A stretch of DNA of 19,964 nucleotides from Pseudomonadota bacterium (GTDB lineage Bacteria; Desulfobacterota; JADFVX01): positions 1 through 19,964 of the forward strand of contig JADFVX010000131.1 of assembly GCA_015222755.1 (NCBI GenBank). The letters run 5' to 3'. Each line of letters begins with the position of its first letter. Position 1 is the first letter of the stretch. A program made the position numbers and the translations under genes. Below are positions 1 to 7,641 of this stretch, piece after piece. The notes below the pieces were generated by a model. The model was not told where the DNA came from. It worked only from the letters and a program-made list of their open reading frames with translations, and did not search any database.

Positions 1-56
1 ACCCAGATAAGAAAGATGTCCCTATTCTTAATAAAACAATGTTAATAAGTGAGTGA
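1..56 (+). CDS. possible C-terminal tail of an upstream gene (partial)
   Basis: Reading from base 3, the frame is open to a TGA at 54-56 and gives PDKKDVPILNKTMLISE. The stop lies three bases before the ATG at 59 and overlaps the alternative GTG at 53 in a GTGA arrangement, which is typical of genes coupled in an operon. Only 17 codons are visible, so this could be chance; another frame is also open from base 1 to a TAA at 43-45. No function can be assigned. Confidence 0.3.
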   Translation, partial: PDKKDVPILNKTMLISE

Positions 57-58
57 TT

Positions 59-1063
59 ATGTCCCTTCCCCTGATGATAAAAGAACTCTTGAACCCGGAT
101 CGCTACCCCGAGCCAACCACCAGTGTGGAACTCAGCCAGACGCACATCTCTTTTGTGCTTCTCACCGACCACTACGTATACAAAATAAAAAAACCGGTAG
201 ATTTCGGTTTTTTGGATTTTACATCCATAGACAAGCGTCGCTTCTACTGCCAGCAGGAGGTTGAGCTAAACCGGCGGCTTGCCCCGGAGGTCTATATCGA
301 TGTTGTCCCTGTCCGTGAAAGGGATGCTTGTTTTTACTTTGGCGGCGAAGGGGAGCTTGCAGATTATGCTGTCAAAATGAGGCGGCTCCCCGATGACCGC
401 ATGATGATCAAGCTGCTGAAGGCGGGTAAGGTGGATGAGGCCATGCTTGTTAAAATCGCAGAAAAGATTGCCGTATTTCATAGCATTGCAAAAACAGACC
501 CCATAATAACGGCCTGCGGCAGCGCGGCCGTGGTTCGCAAAAATGTGGAGGAGAACTTCAGCCAGACGGCGAAGTATCTGGGGAATACAGTCTCTGCTGC
601 CGATTTTGACCGTATAAAGCGCTACAGCGAAACTTTTCTTGAGGACAATAAAGAGCTCCTCCTCAAGCGGATGACAGAAGGGCGTATAAGAGACTGTCAC
701 GGCGACCTCCACATGGACCATCTGTACATAATGGACAAGGTCTATATCATCGACTGCATCGAATTCAATGAACGCTTCCGCTATACCGACGTGGCGGCCG
801 ATATTGCCTTTCTGGCGATGGACCTCGATTACTACGGAGAATATGAGCTGTCGGATTCTTTTGTAAGGCACTATATTGAGGTATCGGGTGACAATGAGAT
901 AATGGAAGTGATAGATTTTTATAAATGTTACCGTGCATGCGTCAGAGCTAAGGTCGACAGTTTTGAGTTGGATGACCCGAATCTTGAGCCTGCGGAAAAG
1001 GACGAGATGAGGCAAGCCGCATCCAAATATTTTAAACTGGCTGCGCGATATGCAAAGCCCTGA
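59..1063 (+). CDS. aminoglycoside phosphotransferase-fold kinase, N-terminal half of a usually bifunctional protein
   Basis: This 334-residue protein has the phosphotransferase (APH/choline kinase) fold. The segment YKIKKPVDFGFLDF near residue 43 is the nucleotide-lobe lysine region. HGDLH at about 214-218 is the catalytic loop, and the Asp of YIIDCIEF at about 232 is the metal ligand. The family (COG2187) is normally fused to a C-terminal P-loop kinase of the COG0645 type; here that half is the next, overlapping ORF. The substrate is unknown, and family resemblance does not imply antibiotic resistance. I chose ATG 59; GTG 53 and ATG 74 (MIKELLNPDRYPEP, which resembles the usual family start) are alternatives, and no strong ribosome binding site decides between them. 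It probably continues an operon from the left. Confidence 0.8.
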   Translation: MSLPLMIKELLNPDRYPEPTTSVELSQTHISFVLLTDHYVYKIKKPVDFGFLDFTSIDKRRFYCQQEVELNRRLAPEVYIDVVPVRERDACFYFGGEGELADYAVKMRRLPDDRMMIKLLKAGKVDEAMLVKIAEKIAVFHSIAKTDPIITACGSAAVVRKNVEENFSQTAKYLGNTVSAADFDRIKRYSETFLEDNKELLLKRMTEGRIRDCHGDLHMDHLYIMDKVYIIDCIEFNERFRYTDVAADIAFLAMDLDYYGEYELSDSFVRHYIEVSGDNEIMEVIDFYKCYRACVRAKVDSFELDDPNLEPAEKDEMRQAASKYFKLAARYAKP

Positions 1064-1631
1064 GCCTCCCTTCCTTATATTGACCTGCGGTCTTACAGGC
1101 ACAGGCAAAAGTACCATTGCATCAGCTGTTGCAGAAAGGCTGGGCGCAACCCTTTTACGTTCCGATGTAATACGTAAGGAGATTGCAGGCGCCCCGCAGA
1201 ACCAGCATGGCAGCGCCGGGTTCGGTGAAGGGATATACAGCGAAGATTATTTTGAAAAGACCTACAATCTGCTTATGGAAAAGGGAAGGCTACTTATGGA
1301 CAAGGGTGGGCACGTCATCCTGGATGCCTCCTTCAAGAAAAGGCGGTATCGGACCGGGGCGAGGCGAATTGCCGAAGGGCTGGGGGCTGCATTTCTACTG
1401 ATAGAATGTATCTGCCCTGAAGAAGAGGCAAGGCGCAGGCTGGATAGCAGGAATGCCGAGAAAACCGACATCTCTGATGGTCGCTGGGAGATATATGCGG
1501 CACAGAAGGCCGACTTTGAAGCAGTAGATGAGGTGCCAGAAAATGAACATCTGGTTCTGGATACCAATAAGGATATGAAAGACAGCGTCAATAAGGTACT
1601 GAAAAAACTGGAAGCGCTGTCACATGGCTAG
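1050..1631 (+). CDS. P-loop kinase (AAA/zeta-toxin-like fold), C-terminal half of the split kinase
   Basis: This 193-residue protein opens with a Walker A motif, GLTGTGKST, at residues 14-22. The SDVIRKEI segment follows and DASFKKRRYR comes later, as in the small nucleotide-kinase-like COG0645 family. It overlaps the preceding gene by 14 bases and lies in its +1 frame. There is a usable ATG at 1050, but no clear ribosome binding site beyond translational coupling. In relatives this domain directly continues the phosphotransferase domain, and joining the frames at CCC-TGA gives a natural-looking linker (RYAKP then EPPFLIL). It could be an independent protein, the product of frameshifting, or the result of a single-base deletion. 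Its stop shares the CTAG at 1628-1631 with the convergent channel gene. The substrate is unknown. Confidence 0.78.
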   Translation: MQSPEPPFLILTCGLTGTGKSTIASAVAERLGATLLRSDVIRKEIAGAPQNQHGSAGFGEGIYSEDYFEKTYNLLMEKGRLLMDKGGHVILDASFKKRRYRTGARRIAEGLGAAFLLIECICPEEEARRRLDSRNAEKTDISDGRWEIYAAQKADFEAVDEVPENEHLVLDTNKDMKDSVNKVLKKLEALSHG

Positions 1632-2632
1632 GCCCTGCAGGCAGCCTCCTCCAGACGCTTGAGCTTACTTGTTTCTCCCAGAGCTATAAGAGTGTCTCCG
1701 GCGTTTATCTCGGTTTTATGTGTAGGGTTAAACTTCATATCCCCCCCTTTTTTTATGGCCACTATTATAATGCCCAGGTCTCTGCCTATGCCGGCCTTTT
1801 CTATGGTATTTTCGGCCAGCCTTGAACCTTCAGCTACAGCTACCTCTTCCATCTGCACTTCTATGTTGCCGCTCTTGGTGGCAAACTCAATGAAATCTAC
1901 AACCGATGGCTTGAGGATAGTGTGCGCAATGCGCAGACCCCCGATATGGTAGGGGGACATGACCCGATCAGCACCTGCCCTTATCAGCTTCTGCTCTGCA
2001 CCCTCATCGCCGGCCCTTGCAACTATCTGCAGCTTTGCATTAAGACCGCGTGCACTCAGTACGACAAAAAGGTTATGTGCATCTGAAGACAGGACAGAGA
2101 TAAGGCCTTTTGCACTGGCGATGCCAGCGCTTAGCAGAACATCATCTATAGTCGCATCGCCTGCAATGATCAAGGTCTCATCATCTTCATCCAGCTCTAC
2201 GGGCTCCTTTTCTATGACAACGAATGGGATATTATTGGACTCCAGTTCCTTGCATATAATATGGCCCATCCTTCCATAGCCGCACACGATATAGTGGTCT
2301 TTTGTTTTTTTCAGCTTCTTTTTCATACTTCTCCTCCCTAGAACATCCTGTATTTCACCTTCCAGAATAGACCTGATCAAAAAATTGACAGTATAGGCAA
2401 CAACTCCCACACCGTAAAGGATCATGAATATATTGAACACCCTGCCTGCTCGTGAAAGCCTGTGGACCTCCTCGTAGCCAATAGTGGTAAGTGTGACGAT
2501 AGTCATGTAGAAGGAGTCGAATAGGTCCCAGCCTTCTATAAGGGTATAGCCCAGTGTTCCCGTTACAATGACCGTAGAGAGAAGGAGAATGGAAAATACG
2601 ACCTTTTTTTTCATTTTTTTATGCTGTGCCAA
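1628..2632 (-). CDS. two-TM potassium channel with cytoplasmic RCK (TrkA-N/TrkA-C) domain
   Basis: This 334-residue inner-membrane protein has TM1 at about residues 11-31, a pore loop with the filter-like TTIGYEEV at 49-56, and TM2 at about 66-88. A Rossmann RCK domain begins near 113 with GYGRMG at 118-123 as the nucleotide-binding loop. A TrkA-C domain (EVAVAEGSRLAENTI, ending in GDTLIALGE) closes the protein. The layout is that of MthK/GsuK-type ligand-gated K+ channels, but the usual GYGD is GYEE. The start is TTG at 2632, supported by AAGGA six bases upstream; the in-frame ATG at 2614 has no such site. It follows the phosphodiesterase gene by 16 bases and is probably co-transcribed with it. 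The first codons carry A7 and A8 runs. Confidence 0.88.
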   Translation of the reverse strand: MAQHKKMKKKVVFSILLLSTVIVTGTLGYTLIEGWDLFDSFYMTIVTLTTIGYEEVHRLSRAGRVFNIFMILYGVGVVAYTVNFLIRSILEGEIQDVLGRRSMKKKLKKTKDHYIVCGYGRMGHIICKELESNNIPFVVIEKEPVELDEDDETLIIAGDATIDDVLLSAGIASAKGLISVLSSDAHNLFVVLSARGLNAKLQIVARAGDEGAEQKLIRAGADRVMSPYHIGGLRIAHTILKPSVVDFIEFATKSGNIEVQMEEVAVAEGSRLAENTIEKAGIGRDLGIIIVAIKKGGDMKFNPTHKTEINAGDTLIALGETSKLKRLEEAACRA

Positions 2633-2648
2633 GGCGCTTCCTTGATCT

Positions 2649-4319
2649 TTAAGTTAATTTAGATCTGTCGAGCTTTTTTATAGCATGTTTTGTGTAATTA
2701 TCAAAAAAGAAAGTGTATAGATCGGAGGGTTCTTTTATCAGCGATGCGTCGAGGCTTGAGGCTTGCGGGGTCATGAAGAAAGGGTGATTCTGTTCACCTC
2801 CGATGCCGCCATGCCCGCTGAGCTGCTCTTCAAAATTTACTATTCTTCTGCCATCGAAGGTCCCCTGGAGTATTATGTCTCCGGAATTTTCTTCGCGGGA
2901 CAAGGCAAGTAAGTGGCTCCTGTCATCTTCTGAAAGGGCTTTGTCCCATTTAATAACTTTGGCCCTTCCCTTATCATCACGGCCTATTATAACTCCTATC
3001 CCGGGATGTTCTGTCAGGGCGGGGAGCAGGGAAGGGTATTTCGTCTCTATTTCTGCTGTTGGTATACGCTCTGCCCTGAAGTTAAAGTAGAGGTGAGACA
3101 GAGGCCCTGAATCACTTACGACAACCTGCTCTTTTTCCGCCTCCCATTCAAAGGGAAGGGGTCCCTCTTCTTCCATAAAAAGGCGGCGGCGAATACCGTC
3201 GAAGAGCTTGAAAAAAAGTTGTGGAAGGCGGAGCAGCAGGCCCCCCAATTCTTCCATGTATTTCGAGCCTTCGTGTAGTATTACCTCCTCGGGCGAGTGA
3301 AATTCGGTTATTTCCAGGGTTTCCGGCGTTGCCCTTTGTATAAGGTCTGCCAGCCTTTCACCATAGAGATGCACAAAAGGAATAGACGGCGTCTGTCCGT
3401 GGTCGGAAAATATAAAAAGATCGTACTCCCTCGCACTTGAACAGCGCGAAGCCCTTGCTATCTTTCTTAGCTGCCTGTCGATGCCGCGAAGGGCCCTGAA
3501 ACTGCCGGAGAAACGTGGCCCCCTGTGGTGAGCCATTTCATCATAGCCATTGTATGTGAGATATACAGAAGGAACGCCGCGCATTATGTCGGTTACGGCC
3601 CCCATAGTCTCAAGCTCCCTGAATATTACATTGTTTATCAGGCGTATTATGGGGAATATACCCTCTCTCCGCCTTTCCCTTGAAAACATAAGGCAGTAAA
3701 GCCACTCTCCAAACTCCAGAACGGAGTCAGCAATAAGGCCGGCAGCAGTGCGAAAGAGATTTGTCAGGCGCAGAAAAAAAAGGATAAATATATCAAGCTG
3801 ACGCAATTTTTTTTTCCTCAATATATTTTCCGAGGCAAAGGTGCTGAGTGTAAATACAGAACGCTTTGCCCCGCCTGTATAAAGATTCAGGTAGCTGCTT
3901 CCCCCCTTAAGCAGGCCCATTCTGTTTTTTGAAAGTGCATCCTCTACAGAGGCCGCTGCCTCGGGGTCTTTAAAAGACATATGTCTGCCGCTTTTCTTGT
4001 CGAACCACCGGAAGCCCGGTATCCCTTTATTAATACCATACATAATCCCGGCCTGTATGGAGGGGGTATTGCTTGGAGGGGGACAGTACCATGGAACGAG
4101 CCTGTAGCCATTTTTGTGTACAAGCCTGCGGAGAGTAGGTGTATAACGGCGGCCCATTGCCTCAAGGAGTGCCGGGTAGGATATGCCGTCGATCTGTAGC
4201 AGTATCAGCCCTTTCCCCTCAGCCTCAGAGGGCTTCTGGACAAAACGACCCAAAAAGCCGTATTTTTTTCTCAGATAGCGGCCAGCCGTAAAGAAGCCTT
4301 CTTTTTTATTTTTTGCCAT
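2649..4319 (-). CDS. alkaline-phosphatase-superfamily phosphodiesterase (type I / nucleotide pyrophosphatase family)
   Basis: This 556-residue protein keeps the whole two-metal site of the NPP branch. D44 (LLQIDGIS) and the probable Thr nucleophile T85 (PSNTPS) come first, followed by D260 and H264 (YDEMAHH), D306-H307 (FSDHGQT) and H503 (LSGHGG). The order and spacing match the family. A hydrophobic stretch at about 176-212 may contact the membrane, but no signal peptide is visible. The substrate is unknown; phosphodiester or lipid-linked headgroups are possible. The start is set at ATG 4319: the longer frame runs through the divergent promoters and has no family-like sequence. A possible promoter lies at 4379-4407. 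An A9 run in the message (3807-3815) is prone to slippage. Confidence 0.85.
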   Translation of the reverse strand: MAKNKKEGFFTAGRYLRKKYGFLGRFVQKPSEAEGKGLILLQIDGISYPALLEAMGRRYTPTLRRLVHKNGYRLVPWYCPPPSNTPSIQAGIMYGINKGIPGFRWFDKKSGRHMSFKDPEAAASVEDALSKNRMGLLKGGSSYLNLYTGGAKRSVFTLSTFASENILRKKKLRQLDIFILFFLRLTNLFRTAAGLIADSVLEFGEWLYCLMFSRERRREGIFPIIRLINNVIFRELETMGAVTDIMRGVPSVYLTYNGYDEMAHHRGPRFSGSFRALRGIDRQLRKIARASRCSSAREYDLFIFSDHGQTPSIPFVHLYGERLADLIQRATPETLEITEFHSPEEVILHEGSKYMEELGGLLLRLPQLFFKLFDGIRRRLFMEEEGPLPFEWEAEKEQVVVSDSGPLSHLYFNFRAERIPTAEIETKYPSLLPALTEHPGIGVIIGRDDKGRAKVIKWDKALSEDDRSHLLALSREENSGDIILQGTFDGRRIVNFEEQLSGHGGIGGEQNHPFFMTPQASSLDASLIKEPSDLYTFFFDNYTKHAIKKLDRSKLT

Positions 4320-4347
4320 AGGAAAACCCCAAAAACTTCGCTGTGTC

Positions 4348-4376
4348 TTGACAATGTCGGGAGGCGTGAGTAGTAT
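4348..4376 (+). promoter_or_regulatory. sigma70 promoter of the M16 peptidase operon
   Basis: TTGACA at 4348-4353 matches the -35 consensus fully. A 17-base spacer separates it from TAGTAT at 4371-4376. Transcription would start near 4383, leaving a leader of about 28 bases to ATG 4411. The TTG that opens the longest frame is the -35 box itself, which argues against that start. Confidence 0.75.
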
Positions 4377-4378
4377 TG

Positions 4379-4407
4379 ATTCTAAACTTTTAGCTGGAAA
4401 TGGGCAA
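4379..4407 (-). promoter_or_regulatory. divergent promoter of the phosphodiesterase-channel operon
   Basis: On the minus strand TTGCCC (4402-4407) is followed after 17 bases by TAGAAT (4379-4384), which matches the -10 consensus at five of six positions. The start would fall near 4372. Only two bases separate this -10 box from that of the rightward promoter, so two polymerases could hardly bind at once. Confidence 0.55.
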
Positions 4408-4410
4408 GTA

Positions 4411-5754
4411 ATGAAAAAATTAAAATATCTCGTTTTTACAATAGCACTAACTCTTGCTTTACCCTCCAACGGGCTTGCATCTTTCCTGGACAATCTCCAG
4501 GTGGACCACCTTAAAAACGGGCTTAAGGTCATTACCATAGAGGACCACAAAGACCCGGTTATCACATTCCAGGTCTGGTATCGTGTAGGGGCCAGAAATG
4601 AGATCACAGGCAAGACGGGACTTGCGCACCTGACAGAGCATATGATGTTCAAGGGGACGGAAAAGTATAAAAAAGGGGAGGTATCACGTACTGTCGCCCG
4701 GCATGGCGGAAATGAAAATGCCTTCACAAGCCAGGAATATACGGCCTATTTCCAGACCTTCTCAAAAGACAAGCTGCACATATCTCTTAATCTTGAGTCT
4801 GACAGGATGGTCAACATGATAGTTGACCCGGAAGAATTTCTGCTGGAGCGGGACGTAGTCATGGAGGAGCGCCGTCAGCGGACTGATGATGATCCCACCT
4901 CTGTTGTTGTGGAGGAGATGTTTGCCGCTGCCTTTAAGACGCACCCATATCGCAACCCTATTGTAGGATGGATGAGTGATCTGCAAAACCTGAGCCGCAA
5001 GGATCTCATTAATTGGTATAAAACATACTACCTGCCGAATAACGCTACTATCATACTGGCAGGTGATTTTGACAGGAGTGAAGCCCTAAAGGCCATAAAG
5101 AAGAGCTTTGGGTCTATTCCTGCCGGATCGACACCTCCAGCAATGACCATCAAAGAACCTGAGCAATTGGGCGAAAGGCGTGTATGGGTGAAAAAAGAGG
5201 CTCAACTCCCCTTCATCTTTGCAGGATACAAGGTGCCTAACCTCGGACACCCCGATGAATACCCGCTCCAGATGCTGGAAAATATCCTCTCCGCAGGAAA
5301 GAGTTCGCGCCTTTATAAATCACTTGTGTATGAAAAACAGAGCGCCCTTTATGCAGGGGGGAGCTACGACGGCCTTTCCAAAGACCCTGGACTTTTTTAC
5401 TTTTATGCCGGGGTCAAGCCTGGAGTGAAGACGGAAGATGTGGAGGAAGGTATTTACTTAGAACTTGAAAAGATAAAGGAGAGCGGTGTTAGCAATCTGG
5501 AACTTCAAAAGGCCAAAAACCAGCTGGAGGCAAGTTTTATTACAAGCCAGGACTCTATATTTTATCAGGCCATGCAGATAGGGCGGCTGGATGCGGCTGG
5601 CGTAGACTACCACTATCTGGAACAATATCTGGACAATATACGGAAGGTGACAAAAGAAGATGTTGTGGCAGCGGCAAAAAAATATTTTGTTGCAGACAGG
5701 CGTACTGTCGGCATTCTTGTGCCGCTAAAAAAAGGGGGTAGCGATGAAAAGTAG
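4411..5754 (+). CDS. M16B zinc peptidase, catalytic subunit, exported
   Basis: This 447-residue protein begins with a Sec-type signal peptide: KK, then a hydrophobic core, then a likely cleavage after SNGLAS. The inverted zinc motif HLTEH is at residues 73-77, and the distal glutamate is probably E153 in VVMEERRQ. The second, non-catalytic M16 domain carries SAGKSSRLYKSLVYE. The family forms clamshell zinc peptidases that degrade short or unfolded polypeptides; an envelope location is inferred from the signal. ATG 4411 was chosen because the signal peptide starts there, GGG sits six bases upstream, and the promoter overlaps the earlier in-frame starts. It overlaps the next gene by 11 bases. 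Confidence 0.92.
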   Translation: MKKLKYLVFTIALTLALPSNGLASFLDNLQVDHLKNGLKVITIEDHKDPVITFQVWYRVGARNEITGKTGLAHLTEHMMFKGTEKYKKGEVSRTVARHGGNENAFTSQEYTAYFQTFSKDKLHISLNLESDRMVNMIVDPEEFLLERDVVMEERRQRTDDDPTSVVVEEMFAAAFKTHPYRNPIVGWMSDLQNLSRKDLINWYKTYYLPNNATIILAGDFDRSEALKAIKKSFGSIPAGSTPPAMTIKEPEQLGERRVWVKKEAQLPFIFAGYKVPNLGHPDEYPLQMLENILSAGKSSRLYKSLVYEKQSALYAGGSYDGLSKDPGLFYFYAGVKPGVKTEDVEEGIYLELEKIKESGVSNLELQKAKNQLEASFITSQDSIFYQAMQIGRLDAAGVDYHYLEQYLDNIRKVTKEDVVAAAKKYFVADRRTVGILVPLKKGGSDEK

Positions 5755-7075
5755 GCAACTCATTGTGTCGATTGTGGCCCTTGCTTCGCTCCTGCTGGCT
5801 AGCTATTCCTGTGCCAGTGAGCGCAAGGCAGAGCGCTTTATCACCAAAAACGGTATGACTATTCTACTGCTGGAGCGGGACTCTCTGCCTTTTATCACTG
5901 TAAATGTAACAATTAGGGCAGGCTCCGTGTTTGAGGCGGCTGAAAAGGCCGGCCTTGCCTCCATTACTGCCGACCTGCTAACAGAAGGGACGCAAAGCCG
6001 CTCGGCTTCACAAATATCAGAAGAGATAGATTTTATAGGCGGAAGCCTTTCGAGCTCAGGCGGGATTGATTACAGCTCGGCATCTCTCAAGGTCCTGACT
6101 AAGGACAGTGACAAGGGCTTTAACCTCCTGGCAGACATCCTGAGAAGACCTTCCTTTTCGGATATGGAAATAGAGCGCTCTATGAGCCAGATAAAAGCTG
6201 GAATCATATCAAAAGAAGATGATCCCTCAACGGTAGCCACCGAAGCCTTTAACAAGGCGCTCTTCGGCGACCATCCATACGCCCGTCCGGCTGAGGGGAC
6301 ACTGGAAAGCCTTGAAAATATCGGACGCGAAGATATCATCAATTTCCATAAGAAACTATACAGACCCAACAATGTAATAATGGCGGTTGTCGGCGACATC
6401 GACAAAAGATCCTTGAAAAAACTGCTGAAAAAACACTTCGGCAGCTGGGAAAAACGAGCGCTTCCTCTGCCTGAGCCGGTAATGGCAGAGCAGATAAAGG
6501 GCATGAAGGTCGAGCTTATAGATAAGAAGATCAGTCAGGCCAATGTCCAGCTGGGACACATAGGCATAAGGCGTGAAAACCCTGATTTTTATGCCACCTA
6601 TGTAATGAACTATATACTCGGGGGAGGGGGCTTCGTATCCCGCCTCATGACAGAGATACGCGACAACAGGGGACTGGTCTACTCCGTCTACAGTTACTTC
6701 AACCCCTTGAAGGACCCCGGCCCTTTTAAAATAGGCCTTCAGACAAAGAATGAGTCTGCACGGGAGGCAATCGATGAATCCCTCAGCCAGATGAAAAATA
6801 TGGCAAAAAATGGTGTGACCGAGGAGGAGCTGCGCAGTGCAAAGGACTACCTTATAGGCAGCTTCCCCCTGAGGTTTACCACCAATGCAAAGATAGCCTC
6901 ATACCTTAGCTATATGGAGATATACAATCTGGGTCTTGACTATCTTGATAAATTCCCCAAAATTATAGAGGCGCTTACGGTAAATGATATTAACAGGGCC
7001 GCAAAAAAATACCTCCATCCTGAAAACTACCTCCTTGTAGTGGTGGGAGATAAAGAGGAGATTGGAAAGCTGTAG
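5744..7075 (+). CDS. M16 family protein, non-catalytic partner subunit, exported
   Basis: This 443-residue paralogue of the preceding gene has its own signal peptide (residues 1 to about 24). At the position of HLTEH it reads SITAD (73-77), so all zinc ligands are lost. The C-terminal domain keeps the SRLMTEIRDNRGLVYSVYS segment, whose Arg and Tyr in family heterodimers contribute to substrate handling. The pair therefore looks like an active/inactive M16B heterodimer, as known from mitochondrial processing peptidase and several bacterial pairs. The start at 5744 has GGGGG six bases upstream and lies inside the end of the catalytic gene, so translational coupling and roughly equal amounts are likely. 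A cysteine at 23 follows the hydrophobic core, but SYSC is a poor lipobox. Confidence 0.9.
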   Translation: MKSRQLIVSIVALASLLLASYSCASERKAERFITKNGMTILLLERDSLPFITVNVTIRAGSVFEAAEKAGLASITADLLTEGTQSRSASQISEEIDFIGGSLSSSGGIDYSSASLKVLTKDSDKGFNLLADILRRPSFSDMEIERSMSQIKAGIISKEDDPSTVATEAFNKALFGDHPYARPAEGTLESLENIGREDIINFHKKLYRPNNVIMAVVGDIDKRSLKKLLKKHFGSWEKRALPLPEPVMAEQIKGMKVELIDKKISQANVQLGHIGIRRENPDFYATYVMNYILGGGGFVSRLMTEIRDNRGLVYSVYSYFNPLKDPGPFKIGLQTKNESAREAIDESLSQMKNMAKNGVTEEELRSAKDYLIGSFPLRFTTNAKIASYLSYMEIYNLGLDYLDKFPKIIEALTVNDINRAAKKYLHPENYLLVVVGDKEEIGKL

Positions 7076-7100
7076 CCTTTCTGCCGCTATAAAAATTGTA

Positions 7101-7151
7101 AATCATCCTTACTCGGATGCCCCGCCTTGTAGGCTAAGAGCATCATGATTT
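7101..7151 (+). repeat. structured hairpin element, copy B
   Basis: An outer stem pairs AATCAT (7101-7106) with ATGATT (7145-7150). Inside it GATGC (7116-7120) pairs with GCATC (7140-7144), and GCCT with AGGC around the loop TGT. The core ATGCCCCGCCTTGTAGGC matches the hairpin in the ettA leader with a compensatory C-G for T-A change in the stem. A few T residues follow, so it may also end the M16 transcript. Confidence 0.5.
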
Positions 7152-7156
7152 TTCGG

Positions 7157-7185
7157 TTTACTGGAGTCTCTCCAAAGGCTATAAT
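7157..7185 (+). promoter_or_regulatory. sigma70 promoter of the CBS-domain gene with a spacer dyad
   Basis: TTTACT (7157-7162) is followed after 17 bases by a perfect TATAAT (7180-7185). The spacer contains the inverted repeat TGGAG-TCT-CTCCA at 7162-7174, a possible operator. The expected leader is about 41 bases. Confidence 0.65.
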
Positions 7186-7232
7186 CAGAAGTTATTCGCC
7201 GTTTTAATAATTAAAACAAAGGAAGGGAAATA

Positions 7233-7634
7233 ATGCTGGTAAAAAATATAATGAAAAGGGATGTGGCTACATGTACAACGAATATTACTGTGAGGGACGC
7301 AGCTAAAAAGCTGTCCAGTGGCCATGTAGGTTGTCTTGTTGTGACGGACAACGGTTCAGTCAAGGGGATTGTTACCAAGAGTGATGTCGTCCGATGTCTC
7401 GCAGAAAGGAAAGATATAGACCTGTGCAGGGCAGGCGATATAATGGGCAAAAGCATTAAAAGCTGCACCCCCGAGATGAGTGATCAGGAGGCGGCAAGGA
7501 TGCTGTCAGACAACAGGATAAAAAGGCTGCCTGTAATCAGTGACGGAAAGCTGGAAGGTGTAATATCGATATCCGAGCTTGTTCCAGCTCTCAACAAAGA
7601 TGTAGAGGAGATATCAGCCCTTTTCTGGAAGTAA
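7233..7634 (+). CDS. CBS-domain pair protein
   Basis: This 133-residue cytoplasmic protein is made almost entirely of two CBS motifs. The first is MLVKNIMKRDVATC through GIVTKSDVVR (about residues 1-53), and the second is DIMGKSIKSCTPEM through GVISISELV (about 67-118). Such Bateman modules bind adenine nucleotides and usually act as energy or ligand sensors for a partner protein. No catalytic domain is attached, so the partner is unknown. The start has GGAAGGG six to twelve bases upstream. The gene has its own strong promoter and its own terminator, so it is monocistronic. The neighbours do not reveal its target. Confidence 0.85.
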   Translation: MLVKNIMKRDVATCTTNITVRDAAKKLSSGHVGCLVVTDNGSVKGIVTKSDVVRCLAERKDIDLCRAGDIMGKSIKSCTPEMSDQEAARMLSDNRIKRLPVISDGKLEGVISISELVPALNKDVEEISALFWK

Positions 7635-7641
7635 ACAGCGA

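Noticed and set aside
53..1063. Antibiotic resistance call for the aminoglycoside-phosphotransferase-fold protein
   Set aside because: The fold is shared by many kinases, and the COG2187-type sequence is a conserved chromosomal family with no resistance context here.
266..1117. Minus-strand open frame of 283 codons opposite the phosphotransferase gene
   Set aside because: It lies fully antisense to a gene with clear family motifs, and its own translation shows no recognisable domain or ribosome binding site.
4320..4727. N-terminal extension of the phosphodiesterase frame
   Set aside because: It runs through both divergent promoters and the signal peptide region of the M16 gene, and has no phosphodiesterase-like sequence.
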